Of a DNA stretch of 64,000 nucleotides, positions 17,733 through 27,277 are shown in pieces. Positions within the stretch are counted from its first letter, which is position 1; each line of letters begins with the position of its first letter. The translations under genes and the position numbers were made by a program. Where the stretch lies: the NCBI GenBank assembly GCA_025352045.1, contig JANXUD010000058.1, positions 1 through 64,000 of the forward strand. The letters run 5' to 3'. The notes beneath the pieces were generated by a model. That model ran no database searches and was not told the origin of the DNA. It was given only the letters and a program-made list of their open reading frames with translations. The stretch comes from Gammaproteobacteria bacterium (GTDB lineage: Bacteria; Pseudomonadota; Gammaproteobacteria; Xanthomonadales; Xanthomonadaceae).

Positions 17733-19546
17733 TGTCCATTGACCGCAAGGATGCGGGCCCCCGCCAGCTGCCCTGGGTGGTTGCCAGCCTGCTGCTCGGA
17801 TTGTTGTTGGCGGCGATGCCGCCGGCGGCGTTCGCGAAGCAGCCCCCGGCCGCCAAGGCAGCCAACGGACTGGCCGTCCACCCGAACGGCGCGGCGATCG
17901 CATCGGCCAATCGCCTGGCGACCGATGCCGGGCACGAGATCCTGGCCAAGGGCGGCAATGCCTTCGATGCCGCGGTCGCGGTGTCCGCGGCGCTGTCGGT
18001 CGTCGAACCGGTGAGCTCGGGCATCGGTGGCGGCGGCTTCTTCCTGCTGCACGATGCGAAGTCGGGCAAGGACGTGTTCGTGGATGCGCGCGAGACGGCG
18101 CCGGCGTCGGCCAAGCCGTCCAACTACCTCGCCGCCGACGGCAAGCTGGACAAGGACAAGGCCGAAAGCGGCCCACTGTCCGCCGGCATCCCCGGCCTGC
18201 CCGCGGGACTGGTGCACGTGGCACGCAAGTACGGCCGCCTGCCGCTGTCGGTGTCGCTGGCACCGGCGATCCGCCTGGCCCGCGGGGGCTTCGAGCTGTA
18301 TCCGCGGATGGTGGATTCCTACGCGGCGCGCCAGGAGGTGATGGAGCGCTACACAGGCACGAAGAAACTGTTCCTGGCTGACGGTGACCCGCCGAAGCTC
18401 GGCGAGGTGCTGCGCCAGCCTGAGCTCGCCCGTACGCTGGAACTCATCGCCGCCAAGGGGCGCGACGGCTTCTATCGCGGCGAACTGGCCGCGCGGATCG
18501 TGGCCGACGTGAACAAGTACGGCGGCGCGTGGACCGCTGCGGATCTCGCGGGCTATGTGGTGAAGGAGCGCGATCCGATCCGGATCCGCTATCGCGACTG
18601 GGACATCGTCACCGCGCCACCGCCGTCCTCGGGTGGCGTCGTGCTCGCGGAGATCCTGCAGGTGCTGGAAGGCTGGGACCTGGCGAAGCTGGGCGAGGCC
18701 GAGCGCATCCACCTGATCGTCGAGGCCGAGCGCCGCGCCTATCGCGACCGCGGCGCTTACCTGGGTGATCCGGATTTCGTGAAGATGCCGATCGCACGCC
18801 TGACCAGCGATGACTATGCAGCCGGCCTGCGCGCCTCGATCCTGCCCGACAAGGCCACGCCCAGCGCGATGCTGCCGAGCCAGGACGCGGTGCCCAGCGG
18901 CGGCGACAACACGACGCACTTCTCCATCATCGACCGCGAGGGCAACTACGCCGCGGTGACGCAAACCGTCAACCTGGCCTATGGCTCCGGCCTGGTGGTG
19001 GACGGCGGCGGGTTCTTCCTCAACGACGAGATGGATGATTTCGCGCTGCAGGCCGGCACGCCGAATGCCTTCGGCGTGATCGGCTTCGACGCCAACGCAG
19101 TGGCGCCCGGACGGCGCATGCTCAGCTCGATGTCGCCCAGTTTCATGATGGGCCCCGACAAGGTGGTGGTGATCGGCGCCAAGGGCGGCAGCCGGATCAT
19201 CACGGCGGTCCTGCTGGGCATGCTGGGCACCGCGCAGGGCCTGTCGCCGCAACAGGTTGCCGACATGCCGCGCTACCACCACCAGTACCTGCCGGACGAG
19301 ATCAGCGCGGAGCCCGGTGCGTTCTCGCCCGACGTGGCGGCGGCCCTGCAGGGCATGGGTTACAAGATCGCGCAGGGCGACAAGCCCTGGGGCTTCGTCT
19401 TCCTGCATGCAGTGGACTGGGATCGGCGCACCAACACCCTGCGCGGAGGCGCCGATCCGCGCAACCCGCCGGGCGCGGCGCGCGTGGTGCTGGACAAGAC
19501 CGCCGGGAAAACACCCGGCACCCTATCTTCGGGAGACAAGCCATGA
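17732..19546 (+). CDS. ggt: Gamma-glutamyltransferase (glutathione hydrolase precursor)
   Basis: A periplasmic N-terminal nucleophile hydrolase that cleaves the gamma-glutamyl bond of glutathione. The protein has 604 aa. A signal peptide ([20 protein letters not shown]) ends at about residue 31. Seen: [29 protein letters not shown] (about 75-103), DARETAP (about 117), and the autoprocessing site [16 protein letters not shown], where Thr394 becomes the N-terminus and nucleophile of the small subunit. SSMSPSFMM and the [10 protein letters not shown] glycine loop (about 485-495) complete the active site. The chosen ATG overlaps the ferredoxin stop. The MBL hydrolase gene overlaps its end by four bases. 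Confidence 0.96.
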
Positions 19547-20412
19547 AGCTCTGGTCGATCCTGGGAAACTCGCAGATGCTCGACGGCGGGGCGATGTTCG
19601 GCAACGTGCCGCGGCCCATGTGGGAACAGTGGATCCCGGCCGATGCGGGCAATCGCATCCCGCTGGCGTGCCGCGCGCTGTTGGCCGACGGCATTGCAGG
19701 AAAGCGCGTGCTGTTCGAGACCGGCATCGGCGCTTTTTTCGAACCGAAGATGCGCCAGCGCTTCGGCGTGGTCGAGGATCGCCATGTGCTGCTCGACAAC
19801 CTGCGCGCCGCCGGCTTCTCGCATACCGACATCGACGTGGTGGTGCTGTCGCACCTGCACTTCGACCATGCCGGCGGCCTGCTGTCGGAATGGGCCGAGC
19901 ACGGCAAGCCGGCGCTGCTGTTCCCCAACGCGACCTATGTGGTCAGCGCCGCCTGCTGGGAGCGCGCCCTGGACCCGCATCCGCGCGACCGCGCCAGTTT
20001 CATCCCGGAGTTGCAGCCGTTGCTGGAAGCCAGCGGGCGCCTGGAACTGGTGGACGGCGAATACAGCAAGGCGCTGGGCCACGCCGTGCGCTTCCATTAC
20101 AGCGATGGCCACACGCCGGGCCTGATGCTGGCGGAAATCGTCGGCGAACACGGCCACGGCGGCGTGGTGTTCTGCGCCGACCTGATCCCGGGACGGCCCT
20201 GGGTGCATTTGCCGGTGACCATGGGCTACGACCGTTACCCGGAGCTGCTGATCGACGAGAAGCGCCACTTCCTGGGCGACATGATGGCGCGCGGCGTGCG
20301 CCTGTTCTTCACCCACGACACGGCCTGCGCGATGGCGTCGGTGCAGCGCGACGCCAAGGGTCGCTATTCCACGGACTGCGAGAAGCCCCAGCTGGTGGCC
20401 GAAACGTTGTAG
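19543..20412 (+). CDS. MBL-fold metallo-hydrolase
   Basis: A 289-aa metallo-beta-lactamase-fold hydrolase. The metal motif HxHxDH is present as [11 protein letters not shown] (about residues 104-114), with further ligands expected in SDGHTPGL (His about 190), FCADLIPG (Asp about 209) and FFTHDTAC (His about 265). The family covers lactonases and other hydrolases; quorum-quenching AHL lactonases share the HxHxDHAGG form, but nothing here fixes the substrate. No signal peptide, so cytosolic. It overlaps ggt by four bases (ATGA), so it may process a product of gamma-glutamyl metabolism (inference). A REP-like element follows immediately. Confidence 0.9.
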   Translation: MKLWSILGNSQMLDGGAMFGNVPRPMWEQWIPADAGNRIPLACRALLADGIAGKRVLFETGIGAFFEPKMRQRFGVVEDRHVLLDNLRAAGFSHTDIDVVVLSHLHFDHAGGLLSEWAEHGKPALLFPNATYVVSAACWERALDPHPRDRASFIPELQPLLEASGRLELVDGEYSKALGHAVRFHYSDGHTPGLMLAEIVGEHGHGGVVFCADLIPGRPWVHLPVTMGYDRYPELLIDEKRHFLGDMMARGVRLFFTHDTACAMASVQRDAKGRYSTDCEKPQLVAETL

Positions 20413-20463
20413 GAGCGGCTTCAGCCGCGATTGTTTCCGATCGCGACTGAAGCCGCTCTCACA
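20409..20463. repeat. REP-like inverted repeat (full element)
   Basis: Two arms of 24 nt, TGTAGGAGCGGCTTCAGCCG... (20409-20432) and its near-complement ending ...CCGCTCTCACA (20440-20463), are separated by TGTTTCCG. Each arm carries its own palindrome, GCGGCTTCAGCCGC-like. This looks like the paired REP elements (BIMEs) of pseudomonads and xanthomonads. It lies between the convergent MBL and MAPEG genes, where it may also act as a bidirectional terminator or RNA stabiliser. A half copy lies at 12071-12094. Confidence 0.75.
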
Positions 20464-20471
20464 AGATGCCG

Positions 20472-20867
20472 CTACTCGGTGGCGTAACCGCCCAGGAAGC
20501 CGAAGATGGCGAAGGCCGCCATCGCCAGCAGCAGCAGGAAAGTGAACAGCGTGCCGAGGAAGCGGCCACGCGAGGTGCCGCTGCTGTGGCTGACGCCCCA
20601 GGCATGGGCGATGCGCGAGGCCAGCAGGGTGGCGCCGAAGCCGTGGATGATCCGGTCGTCGTAGCCATTGAGCTCCATGCCGCCGAGCAGGATCAGGGCC
20701 AGCGGCATGTATTCGACCGCGTTGGCGTGCGCGCGCACGCGCATCAGCAGCTGGCGGTCGCCGCCATCGCCCATGCCGATCTTGTGGCGGAAGCGCCATT
20801 GGACGACGCGCGTGGCCAGGAACACCACGAGGATGGTGCACAGGCCTGCGTAGAAGAGCGTGATCAT
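20472..20867 (-). CDS. MAPEG family membrane protein
   Basis: A 131-aa protein with four membrane segments (about residues 3-20, 50-68, 74-92 and 106-126). The MAPEG element RVRAHANAVEYMPLALILLGGMELNG (about 43-68) is intact; it includes the R-x-x-R/H-N-x-x-E residues that bind glutathione in microsomal glutathione S-transferases. The YecN-type bacterial members are uncharacterised. TAAAAT at about 20892 and GGGG just upstream of the ATG give a plausible promoter and ribosome binding site. It is next to ggt only across the REP element, so a glutathione link is speculative. Confidence 0.9.
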   Translation of the reverse strand: MITLFYAGLCTILVVFLATRVVQWRFRHKIGMGDGGDRQLLMRVRAHANAVEYMPLALILLGGMELNGYDDRIIHGFGATLLASRIAHAWGVSHSSGTSRGRFLGTLFTFLLLLAMAAFAIFGFLGGYATE

Positions 20868-20932
20868 GCGGATTCCCCTTTGTCCGCCATTTTAACGCGA
20901 AGCGACGCCCCTCGCGGCCGGGCGGGTACCGC

Positions 20933-21778
20933 TCAGTCGCCGAGGCTGACCTCGTCCGCGCCGAGCAGTCGCTCAAGCTCGCCGAGCAGGTTGCGCAGCG
21001 GCGGCGCCAGTTCCGGCGCGTACAGGCGTGCGCGCTCAAGGGTCTCGATCCGTCCGAACAGGCTCTGCCGGATCTGTTCCTCGCTGCGCGCGCGATGCAG
21101 CAGGTCGTCCACCACGTTGGCGAACTCGCTGGGCGTGGGCGCAGCCTCGAGGGCCAGGCAGACGCCGGACAGCGAGGAGAAGAAGGCCTGCGCTTCCGGC
21201 CCGAGGCCAAAGTCGGCGGGGCGGTAGTCCAGGTAGGCGCGCTGGGCGTCGGTCCAGACGCGATAGCTGCACTTGGCCAGTGAATGGTAAAGGGCCTGCT
21301 CGGAGATCAGCACCATCACCAGGTTCTTCGCATTGGCCGTGGCCGCGCCCGAGGGACTGTTCCACTCGCGCTTCATGGCGAAATGGTAGAGCCGCGCCTG
21401 GTCGGAAAAATGCGCGGCCTGCAACTGGTCGAGGATGAGCAGGGTCTGCGCGGCTTCGGAATAGGCGCAGGCCTCGGTCATCACCCGCTCGAACCCGGAG
21501 GGCGCGGACTCGGGTACGCCCAGGCTGCCGTCGTCCAGCACGATCGGTTGCGGCGCGGCGATGTCCTCCTCGGCGCTGAAGTCGTTGTAGAGGATGTGTG
21601 GGAAGTCGAGCGCGCGGCCCAGGGCCTGGGCGAAGGCGGTCTTGCGCCGGCCGGCCGTGCCATCGACGTGCAGCACGCGCAGGTGGGTCAGTTCCTGGCC
21701 GAACAGGCAGCGCAACGCGTGGTCGTAGTCGTCGTTGGATTCGAAGCCGAATTCGGCGAGTTTGGTGCGCAGGCTCAT
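20933..21778 (-). CDS. P-loop-like protein with altered Walker A (unknown function)
   Basis: A soluble 281-aa protein that I cannot place in a named family. VLHVDGTAGRRKTAFAQALGRAL (residues 36-58) has the position and flanks of a Walker A loop, but the second Gly of GxxxxGKT is Arg (G40-TAGR-R-K46-T47). AQTLLILDQLQAAHF (110-124) looks like a Walker B strand with Asp117, and NAKNLVMVLISEQ (149-161) like a sensor strand, as in AAA-type ATPases. The C-terminal 100 residues are helical with many Arg and Glu. No sequence suggests a DNA-binding motif. The ATG at 21778 lacks a Shine-Dalgarno sequence but has TAGAAT six nt upstream, suggesting a leaderless mRNA. The MFS gene lies upstream on the same strand, 9 nt away. 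Confidence 0.7.
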   Translation of the reverse strand: MSLRTKLAEFGFESNDDYDHALRCLFGQELTHLRVLHVDGTAGRRKTAFAQALGRALDFPHILYNDFSAEEDIAAPQPIVLDDGSLGVPESAPSGFERVMTEACAYSEAAQTLLILDQLQAAHFSDQARLYHFAMKREWNSPSGAATANAKNLVMVLISEQALYHSLAKCSYRVWTDAQRAYLDYRPADFGLGPEAQAFFSSLSGVCLALEAAPTPSEFANVVDDLLHRARSEEQIRQSLFGRIETLERARLYAPELAPPLRNLLGELERLLGADEVSLGD

Positions 21779-21784
21779 GCGCCG

Positions 21785-21790
21785 ATTCTA
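21785..21790 (-). promoter_or_regulatory. -10-like TAGAAT, leaderless start of the P-loop-like gene
   Basis: TAGAAT-CGGCGC-ATG on the minus strand: a -10-like hexamer exactly 6 nt before the start codon. It overlaps the end of the upstream MFS gene. No purine-rich ribosome binding site is present. The module is almost the same as at folC and hutI. Confidence 0.45.
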
Positions 21791-23005
21791 GCCCCGCGCC
21801 AGCGGGGCCGGGGCACGCGAACGCATCGCCAGCGCAGTGCCGCCTGTGAGCACCGCCAGGGCCGCACCGACGCTAAAAGTGAGCGCGGGCCCGGACAAGG
21901 TCCACAGGCCGCCCGCGACTGCGCTGGCGACGACCTGCATGAGCCCGCGCGCCAGGTTCACCAGGCCAAAGGCGGTGCCGCGCAGGTTCGGCGGTGCGTA
22001 GTCCGCAGTGAGGGCCGACAACAGGCCCTCGGTCAGTCCCATGTGCACACCCCACACGGCGATCCCGACGAACACCCAGGGCATGGACGGCGCGAAGGCC
22101 AGCAACAGGTCCGCGATGAGCATCACCAGGCAGCCGACGGCAAGCAGGACGTGGCGCGACATGCGATCCGACAACCTGCCGGCCGGATACGCCGTCAGCA
22201 GGTAGGTGGCGCTCATCACCACCAGGGTGAGTGGCACCCATTTGGTCGCCAGGCCCCCGGCGCTGGCGCGCAGCACCAGGAAGGCCTCGGAGAAGCGCAT
22301 CAGGGTGAACAGCAGCACCAGGGCGACCAGGGCCCAGAACTTGCGTGGATAGTCCGACGCGCGGAAGCCTGCGAGCGGATTGCCACGGCCCGGCGCCCGC
22401 GGCGCGCCCGGTGCCTCGCGCACGCCCAGCACCAGGGTCAGCACAGCCAGCAAGGCGGGGATGCAGGCAATCCAGAGCACGTGGTGCAGGTCGAAGGCGA
22501 GCAGGGCCATGAGTCCGACGGCAATCAGGGGCCCGGCGAATCCGCCGACGGTGTCGAGCGACTGGCGCAGCCCGTAGGCGGCGCCGCGATGCTGCGGCGG
22601 CACTTCGTCCGCCACCAGCGCGTCGCGCGGCGCGCCGCGTATGCCCTTGCCGATGCGGTCCAGGAAGCGCGCGGCGAACACGGTCGTCGCCGAGCCCGCC
22701 AGCGGGAACAGGGGCTTGGTCAATGCCGCCAGGCCGTAGCCGAGCACGATCAGCGGCTTGCGCCGCGACCAACGGTCGGACAGCACGCCCGAGAAAATCT
22801 TGGTGATCGAGGCCGTGCCCTCGGCGATGCCCTCGATGATGCCCAGCGAGAAGGCGCTGACGCCGAGCGTGCCGACCAGCAGCACCGGCAGCAGCGCGTG
22901 GATCATTTCGGAGGAGGTGTCCATGAACATGGACACGATCCCGAGGACCCAGACGTTCCTCGGGATGCCTGGCTTGCTTGCAGCCGCTACGCCTTTCGCA
23001 TCCAT
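21788..23005 (-). CDS. MFS transporter
   Basis: A 405-aa protein with about 12 membrane segments. Seen: the MFS loop 2-3 motif in GVLSDRWSRRKPLIVLGYGLAAL (about residues 74-96), RFLDRIGKGIRGAPRDALVAD (about 114-134) and the loop 8-9 counterpart AGRLSDRMSRHVLL (about 276-289). FLDRIGKGIRGAPRDALVAD is a hallmark of a bacterial MFS subgroup of unassigned substrate found beside many transport genes. No substrate can be read from the sequence. The start at 23005 gives a polar N-terminus of about 15 residues before the first membrane segment. It runs in the same direction as the aminotransferase gene, whose stop is 16 nt upstream. Confidence 0.92.
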   Translation of the reverse strand: MDAKGVAAASKPGIPRNVWVLGIVSMFMDTSSEMIHALLPVLLVGTLGVSAFSLGIIEGIAEGTASITKIFSGVLSDRWSRRKPLIVLGYGLAALTKPLFPLAGSATTVFAARFLDRIGKGIRGAPRDALVADEVPPQHRGAAYGLRQSLDTVGGFAGPLIAVGLMALLAFDLHHVLWIACIPALLAVLTLVLGVREAPGAPRAPGRGNPLAGFRASDYPRKFWALVALVLLFTLMRFSEAFLVLRASAGGLATKWVPLTLVVMSATYLLTAYPAGRLSDRMSRHVLLAVGCLVMLIADLLLAFAPSMPWVFVGIAVWGVHMGLTEGLLSALTADYAPPNLRGTAFGLVNLARGLMQVVASAVAGGLWTLSGPALTFSVGAALAVLTGGTALAMRSRAPAPLARG

Positions 23006-23021
23006 GCCCGGGGCCGCCGCC

Positions 23022-24518
23022 TCAGGCTGCTTCGGCCTGCGTCTTGCGCGGGCCCTTCAGCAGCGCCTCGCGCACATGGTCGATGATCAGGTCCACTTCC
23101 GCGTCGGTGATGCCGAAATGCGGCGTGAAGCGCAGCGAGTTGGTGCCGCCGTGGATCACGCCCAGGCCGCGCTCGCGCATGTATTCCTCGGTGGAGCCGA
23201 CGCCGAAGCACTTGTAGGCCGGATCGAGCTCGCAGGAAAACAGCAGGCCGGTGCCCTGGACCCGGGTGATCCGGCCCGGCAGTTCGTCCTTGAGCTTGTT
23301 CAAGCGGTCGAGGAAGAGCTGGCCCTTCTGGCGGATGTTGGCGCGCAGGGGCGGCAGCAGCGCGGTGAGCACCGTGGCGGCGATGTCGAGTGCGCGCGGG
23401 TTGGTGGTCATGGTGTTGCCGTACACGCCCTTGCGATACAGGCCGGCGGCGCGCTCGTTCACGGCGAGCACGGACAACGGGTATTGGCCGCCGTTGATGG
23501 CCTTGGAATAGGTTTCCATGTCCGGCGCTTCGACGCCTTCGAAGCCGGGATAGTCGACGATCGACAGCACGCCATGGGCGCGCAGGCCGGCCTGGATCGA
23601 ATCGACCAGCAGCAGGCTGCCGTGCGCCTTGGTCAGCTCGCGCGCTGCGGCGTAGAACGCCGGCGGCACGGCGCGGCCGGGGTCGCCTTCGCCCATCACC
23701 GGCTCCAGGAACATCGCCTCGATGAACCAGCCATTGGCGTCCGCGTCGGCAAAGGCCTGGCGCAGCTGCTCGATCGAGTATGGCTCGATGGTGATGACGC
23801 TGGTTTCGTTGCGGTAGCTGGCCAGGTGCTGGACATAGGCCTTGCGGCTGGAATCCGAGAACAGGGCCGGCCGCTCGGTGCGGCCGTGGAAGGCGCCCTT
23901 CACCGCGAGCCGCTTGATGATGCGCCCGGCGTGCGGGCCGTTCGGATCGGTGTGGATCTTGGCGTTGACGTCGGCGATGCGGCTGGCCAGCGACACCGCC
24001 TCGGAGCCGGAGTTCAGGCAGAGGAATTTCGGGAACGGGCAGCCGCCGCGGGTATGGCCGATCTCGGCGCGCAGGGCGCGCGCCAGGCGCAACTGGGACA
24101 GGCTGGGCGACATCACGTTGGCCATCACCTGCGGCTTGGACATCGCCGCGATGATCGCGTCCGGCGTGTGTCCGAATGCGAGCATGCCGTAGCCGCCGCT
24201 GTCGTGCAGCACGGCGCCCTTGAGGGTGATGACCCAGGGGCCGCGCGCGGCGATGGCCACGTAGGGATTGACGGCGTCCTCGGCGTAGAAGTTGATGAAG
24301 CCGGACTGCGCGGCCTCGATCTGTGCCTGTTCGTCTACGTCCATCAGTTCCGGGAACTCGGCGCGCAGCAGGTCGAATTGGGCGACGGCTGCCTCGACGG
24401 CCGCGTGCAGCTCGGGATACTGGCCGGCCAGTCGATCCACCGTCGCATCGTCCAGTCCGCGGGTACGGATGGCGCCGGCGCGTTGGCGCAGCGGGGCGAG
24501 CAGGTCGGTGGTCTTCAT
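23022..24518 (-). CDS. Class III PLP-dependent aminotransferase
   Basis: A 498-aa fold-type I aminotransferase, longer than the usual 400-450. Seen: FLCLNSGSEAVSLASRIAD (PLP phosphate site, about 160-178), VKGAFHGRTERPALFSDSS (about 200), EPVMGEGDPGRAVPPAFY (about 262-279), LLVDSIQAGLRAHG in place of the usual DEVQTG(F/L)GRTG, and MYSKAIN-type ETYSKAINGGQYPLSVLAVN with the PLP lysine (about 330). The D-S-I-Q variant marks a subgroup distinct from ornithine or acetylornithine transaminases. The first 95 residues (PELHAAVEAAVAQFDLLRAEFPEL...) are an N-terminal extension. Substrate unknown. The ATG at 24518 has GGAGA; TAAAAT at 24541-24546 is a likely -10. Confidence 0.9.
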   Translation of the reverse strand: MKTTDLLAPLRQRAGAIRTRGLDDATVDRLAGQYPELHAAVEAAVAQFDLLRAEFPELMDVDEQAQIEAAQSGFINFYAEDAVNPYVAIAARGPWVITLKGAVLHDSGGYGMLAFGHTPDAIIAAMSKPQVMANVMSPSLSQLRLARALRAEIGHTRGGCPFPKFLCLNSGSEAVSLASRIADVNAKIHTDPNGPHAGRIIKRLAVKGAFHGRTERPALFSDSSRKAYVQHLASYRNETSVITIEPYSIEQLRQAFADADANGWFIEAMFLEPVMGEGDPGRAVPPAFYAAARELTKAHGSLLLVDSIQAGLRAHGVLSIVDYPGFEGVEAPDMETYSKAINGGQYPLSVLAVNERAAGLYRKGVYGNTMTTNPRALDIAATVLTALLPPLRANIRQKGQLFLDRLNKLKDELPGRITRVQGTGLLFSCELDPAYKCFGVGSTEEYMRERGLGVIHGGTNSLRFTPHFGITDAEVDLIIDHVREALLKGPRKTQAEAA

Positions 24519-24639
24519 GCGGGTTCTCCAGTTCGAAACCGATTTTACCATGCGGTTTTTGCGGTTATAACCCCCAAAAACCCGGCAAAAACCGCGATCC
24601 GCCCGAAAACGGCCGCGGATTGGCGGCGTTACAATGGCC

Positions 24640-24645
24640 GCCCCG
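24640..24645 (+). promoter_or_regulatory. Probable -10 box for queA operon
   Basis: TACAAT lies 13 nt before the queA ATG, in the 140-nt gap between divergent genes; it would give a leader of a few nucleotides. No clear -35 box is seen. Confidence 0.35.
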
Positions 24646-24658
24646 ACGCCGGTCCGCC

Positions 24659-25690
24659 ATGAAGAAATCCGACTTCCACTTCGACCTGCCCCCGGAACTG
24701 GTGGCCCAGGCTCCGCTGGCCGAGCGCTCGGCCCGCCTCATGCTGGTGCTGCCGCCGGCACCGCAGGGCATGTCCGATCGCCAGGTGCGCGACTTGCCGG
24801 AGTTCCTGCGCGCGGGCGACCTGCTGGTGTTCAACGACACCCGGGTGATCCCGGCGCGCCTGCATGGCAACAAGGACAGCGGTGGCCGGGTCGAGATCCT
24901 GCTCGAGCGCGTTGGCGAGGGACGGGAGGTGCGCGCGCAGGTCGGCGCGAGCAAGTCGCCCAAGCCAGCGTCGGGGATCGTGCTCGAGGACGGCACGCGC
25001 CTGACCGTGCTCGGCCGCGATGGCGAGTTCTACCGCTTGCGCTTCGAAGGCGAGGAGCCGATCGCCGCGATCCTGCAACGCGCCGGCCGCATGCCGCTGC
25101 CGCCCTACATCCAGCGCGAGGCCGCGCAGTCCGATGCCGAACGCTACCAGACCGTGTTCGCGCGCGAACCCGGCGCGGTCGCCGCGCCCACCGCCGGCCT
25201 GCATTTCGACGACGCGCTGCTGGATGCGCTGCGCGCGCGCGGCGTCGAGTTCGGGCACGTCACCCTGCACGTCGGCGCCGGCACCTTCCAGCCGATGCGC
25301 TCCGAATCGGTGCAGGACCACGTCATGCATAGCGAATGGCTCAACGTCGGCGCGCAGTTGTGCATGCAGGTGGCCCGCACCCGTGCCGCCGGCGGGCGGG
25401 TGATCGCGGTGGGCACGACGGTGGTGCGTTCGCTGGAGACGGCGATGCGCGACGATGAACTGCTTCCTTACGCAGGCGAGACGCGCATCTTCATCTTCCC
25501 CGGCTACCGGATCCGTTCAGTGGACCTGCTGCTGACGAACTTCCACCTGCCGGAGAGCACCCTGTTGATGCTGGTGTCCGCGTTCGCGGGCCGTGCGCGG
25601 ATCCTGTCCGCCTACCGGCACGCCGTTGCGCAGGGCTACCGCTTCTTTTCCTATGGCGATGCCATGCTGCTCTATCCGGAGGCCGCATGA
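24659..25690 (+). CDS. queA: S-adenosylmethionine:tRNA ribosyltransferase-isomerase QueA
   Basis: Transfers and isomerises the ribosyl moiety of SAM onto 7-aminomethyl-7-deazaguanine in tRNA, giving epoxyqueuosine. The protein has 343 aa. Seen: [24 protein letters not shown] (6-29), [14 protein letters not shown] (about 55-68), [15 protein letters not shown] (about 167-181), [14 protein letters not shown] (about 198-211), and [28 protein letters not shown] near the end. The ATG at 24659 gives the standard [11 protein letters not shown] start. The tgt start overlaps its stop (ATGA). First gene of queA-tgt-yajC-secD-secF, an arrangement widely conserved in proteobacteria. Confidence 0.98.
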   Translation: MKKSDFHFDLPPELVAQAPLAERSARLMLVLPPAPQGMSDRQVRDLPEFLRAGDLLVFNDTRVIPARLHGNKDSGGRVEILLERVGEGREVRAQVGASKSPKPASGIVLEDGTRLTVLGRDGEFYRLRFEGEEPIAAILQRAGRMPLPPYIQREAAQSDAERYQTVFAREPGAVAAPTAGLHFDDALLDALRARGVEFGHVTLHVGAGTFQPMRSESVQDHVMHSEWLNVGAQLCMQVARTRAAGGRVIAVGTTVVRSLETAMRDDELLPYAGETRIFIFPGYRIRSVDLLLTNFHLPESTLLMLVSAFAGRARILSAYRHAVAQGYRFFSYGDAMLLYPEAA

Positions 25691-26808
25691 GCCGCATGCA
25701 GTTCCAATTGCTGGCCAGCGATGGCGCCGCGCGACGCGGCAGGCTGACCTTCCCGCGCGGCACCGTGGAAACGCCGGCGTTCATGCCCGTGGGCACCTAT
25801 GGCTCGGTCAAGGCGATGAAGCCCGTGGATATCGCCGAGACCGGGGCGGAGATCATCCTCGGCAATACCTTCCACCTCTTCCTCAGGCCAGGATTGGAGG
25901 TCATCGCTGCCCATGAAGGGTTACACCGCTTCACGGGTTGGAGCGGTCCGATACTGACCGACTCTGGAGGATTCCAGGTCTGGTCCCTGGCCAAGCGCCG
26001 CAAGATCACCGAAGCCGGCGTCACCTTCGCCTCGCCCGTGGACGGCGCCAAGGTGTTCCTCGGCCCGGAAGAGAGCATGCAGATCCAGCGCGTGCTCGAT
26101 TCGGACATCGTGATGATCTTCGACGAGTGCACGCCGTATCCGGCCACGGAGCAGCAGGCGCGCGACTCGATGGCGCTGAGCCTGCGTTGGGCGGCGCGCT
26201 CCAGGGCGGCGCACGCAGGCAATGACGCTGCCCTGTTCGGCATCGTGCAGGGCGGCACCTTCGACCAGTTGCGCCGCGAATCCGCCGAGGGACTGCAGGC
26301 GTTCGGCTTCGATGGCTATGCGGTCGGCGGCCTGGCGGTGGGCGAGCCCGCGGCCGAGCGCGAACGCACCCTGGAGGCGATCTGTCCCCGGCTTCCGGCC
26401 GACCGGCCGCGCTACCTGATGGGCGTCGGCAAGCCCGAGGACATCGTCGAGGCGGTGGCCCGCGGCGTGGACATGTTCGACTGCGTGATGCCGACCCGCA
26501 ACGCACGCAATGGCCACTACTTCACGAAATTCGGCCAGGTGCGCATCCGCAACAAGGTCAACGAACTCGACCTGCGGCCGATCGAGCCCGGTTGCGCGTG
26601 CCACGCCTGCGCAAAGGGCTTCACCCGGGCCTACCTGCGCCATCTGGACAAGTGCAACGAGATCCTCGCCTCGATGCTGGCGACCATCCACAACCTGCAC
26701 TATTACCAACAATTAATGCAGGGCATCCGGGCCTCCATCGCGGAGGGGCGTTTCGAGGCGTTCCGCGCCGATTTCTACGCGGCCCGGGCGACCGGCGAGG
26801 CCGGCTGA
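25687..26808 (+). CDS. tgt: Queuine tRNA-ribosyltransferase
   Basis: Exchanges guanine 34 for preQ1 in tRNAs with GUN anticodons. The protein has 373 aa. Seen: [16 protein letters not shown] (20-35), [14 protein letters not shown], the active-site [21 protein letters not shown] (Asp about residue 97), [33 protein letters not shown] and the zinc site C-x-C-x2-C...H in [20 protein letters not shown] (about 302-321). Overlaps queA by four bases; yajC follows after 72 nt. Together with queA it builds the queuosine precursor in tRNA. Confidence 0.99.
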   Translation: MSRMQFQLLASDGAARRGRLTFPRGTVETPAFMPVGTYGSVKAMKPVDIAETGAEIILGNTFHLFLRPGLEVIAAHEGLHRFTGWSGPILTDSGGFQVWSLAKRRKITEAGVTFASPVDGAKVFLGPEESMQIQRVLDSDIVMIFDECTPYPATEQQARDSMALSLRWAARSRAAHAGNDAALFGIVQGGTFDQLRRESAEGLQAFGFDGYAVGGLAVGEPAAERERTLEAICPRLPADRPRYLMGVGKPEDIVEAVARGVDMFDCVMPTRNARNGHYFTKFGQVRIRNKVNELDLRPIEPGCACHACAKGFTRAYLRHLDKCNEILASMLATIHNLHYYQQLMQGIRASIAEGRFEAFRADFYAARATGEAG

Positions 26809-26880
26809 GCCGCGTCGCGGGGCCGGCCGCGCCGGCCCTGTGGCATACTTGCGCGCTTTGACCGACCACGGAAGACCCCC

Positions 26881-27225
26881 ATGTCCCTGCTGGACCTCCT
26901 GATTTCCCCCGCGGCCGCCCAGGTTGCCGGCGCCCCCGGTGGGCAGCCGAGCCTGCTGTCCTCGCTGGCCCTGCCGGCGCTGTTCTTCGTGGTGGTGTTC
27001 TTCCTGATGATCCGGCCGCAGATGAAGCGCGCCAAGGACCACCGCGAACTGATCGCCAAGCTGGCCAAGGGCGACGAGGTCATCACCAATGGCGGCATCG
27101 CCGGCCGGGTGACCGACATCGGCGAAAGCTTCGTCAGCCTGGAAGTGGCCGACGGCGTGCGCGTGAAGCTGCAGCGCAGCGCCATCGTCGCCGTGCTTCC
27201 GCGCGACACCTTGAAGTCGGCCTGA
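26881..27225 (+). CDS. yajC: Preprotein translocase subunit YajC
   Basis: A small inner-membrane subunit that associates with SecDF and YidC. The protein has 114 aa. Seen: an N-terminal Ala/Gly-rich part, one membrane segment ALPALFFVVVFFLMIRPQMKR (about 34-54) and the conserved cytoplasmic domain KDHRELIAKLAKGDEVITNGGIAGRVTDIGE. A CATACT hexamer about 35 nt upstream may give an internal promoter within the queA operon. secD follows after 52 nt. Confidence 0.98.
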   Translation: MSLLDLLISPAAAQVAGAPGGQPSLLSSLALPALFFVVVFFLMIRPQMKRAKDHRELIAKLAKGDEVITNGGIAGRVTDIGESFVSLEVADGVRVKLQRSAIVAVLPRDTLKSA

Positions 27226-27277
27226 CCAACCCTCACCAGTCCCTTACCGGCCCTCGGGCCCCGGCGGCATCCAGACC

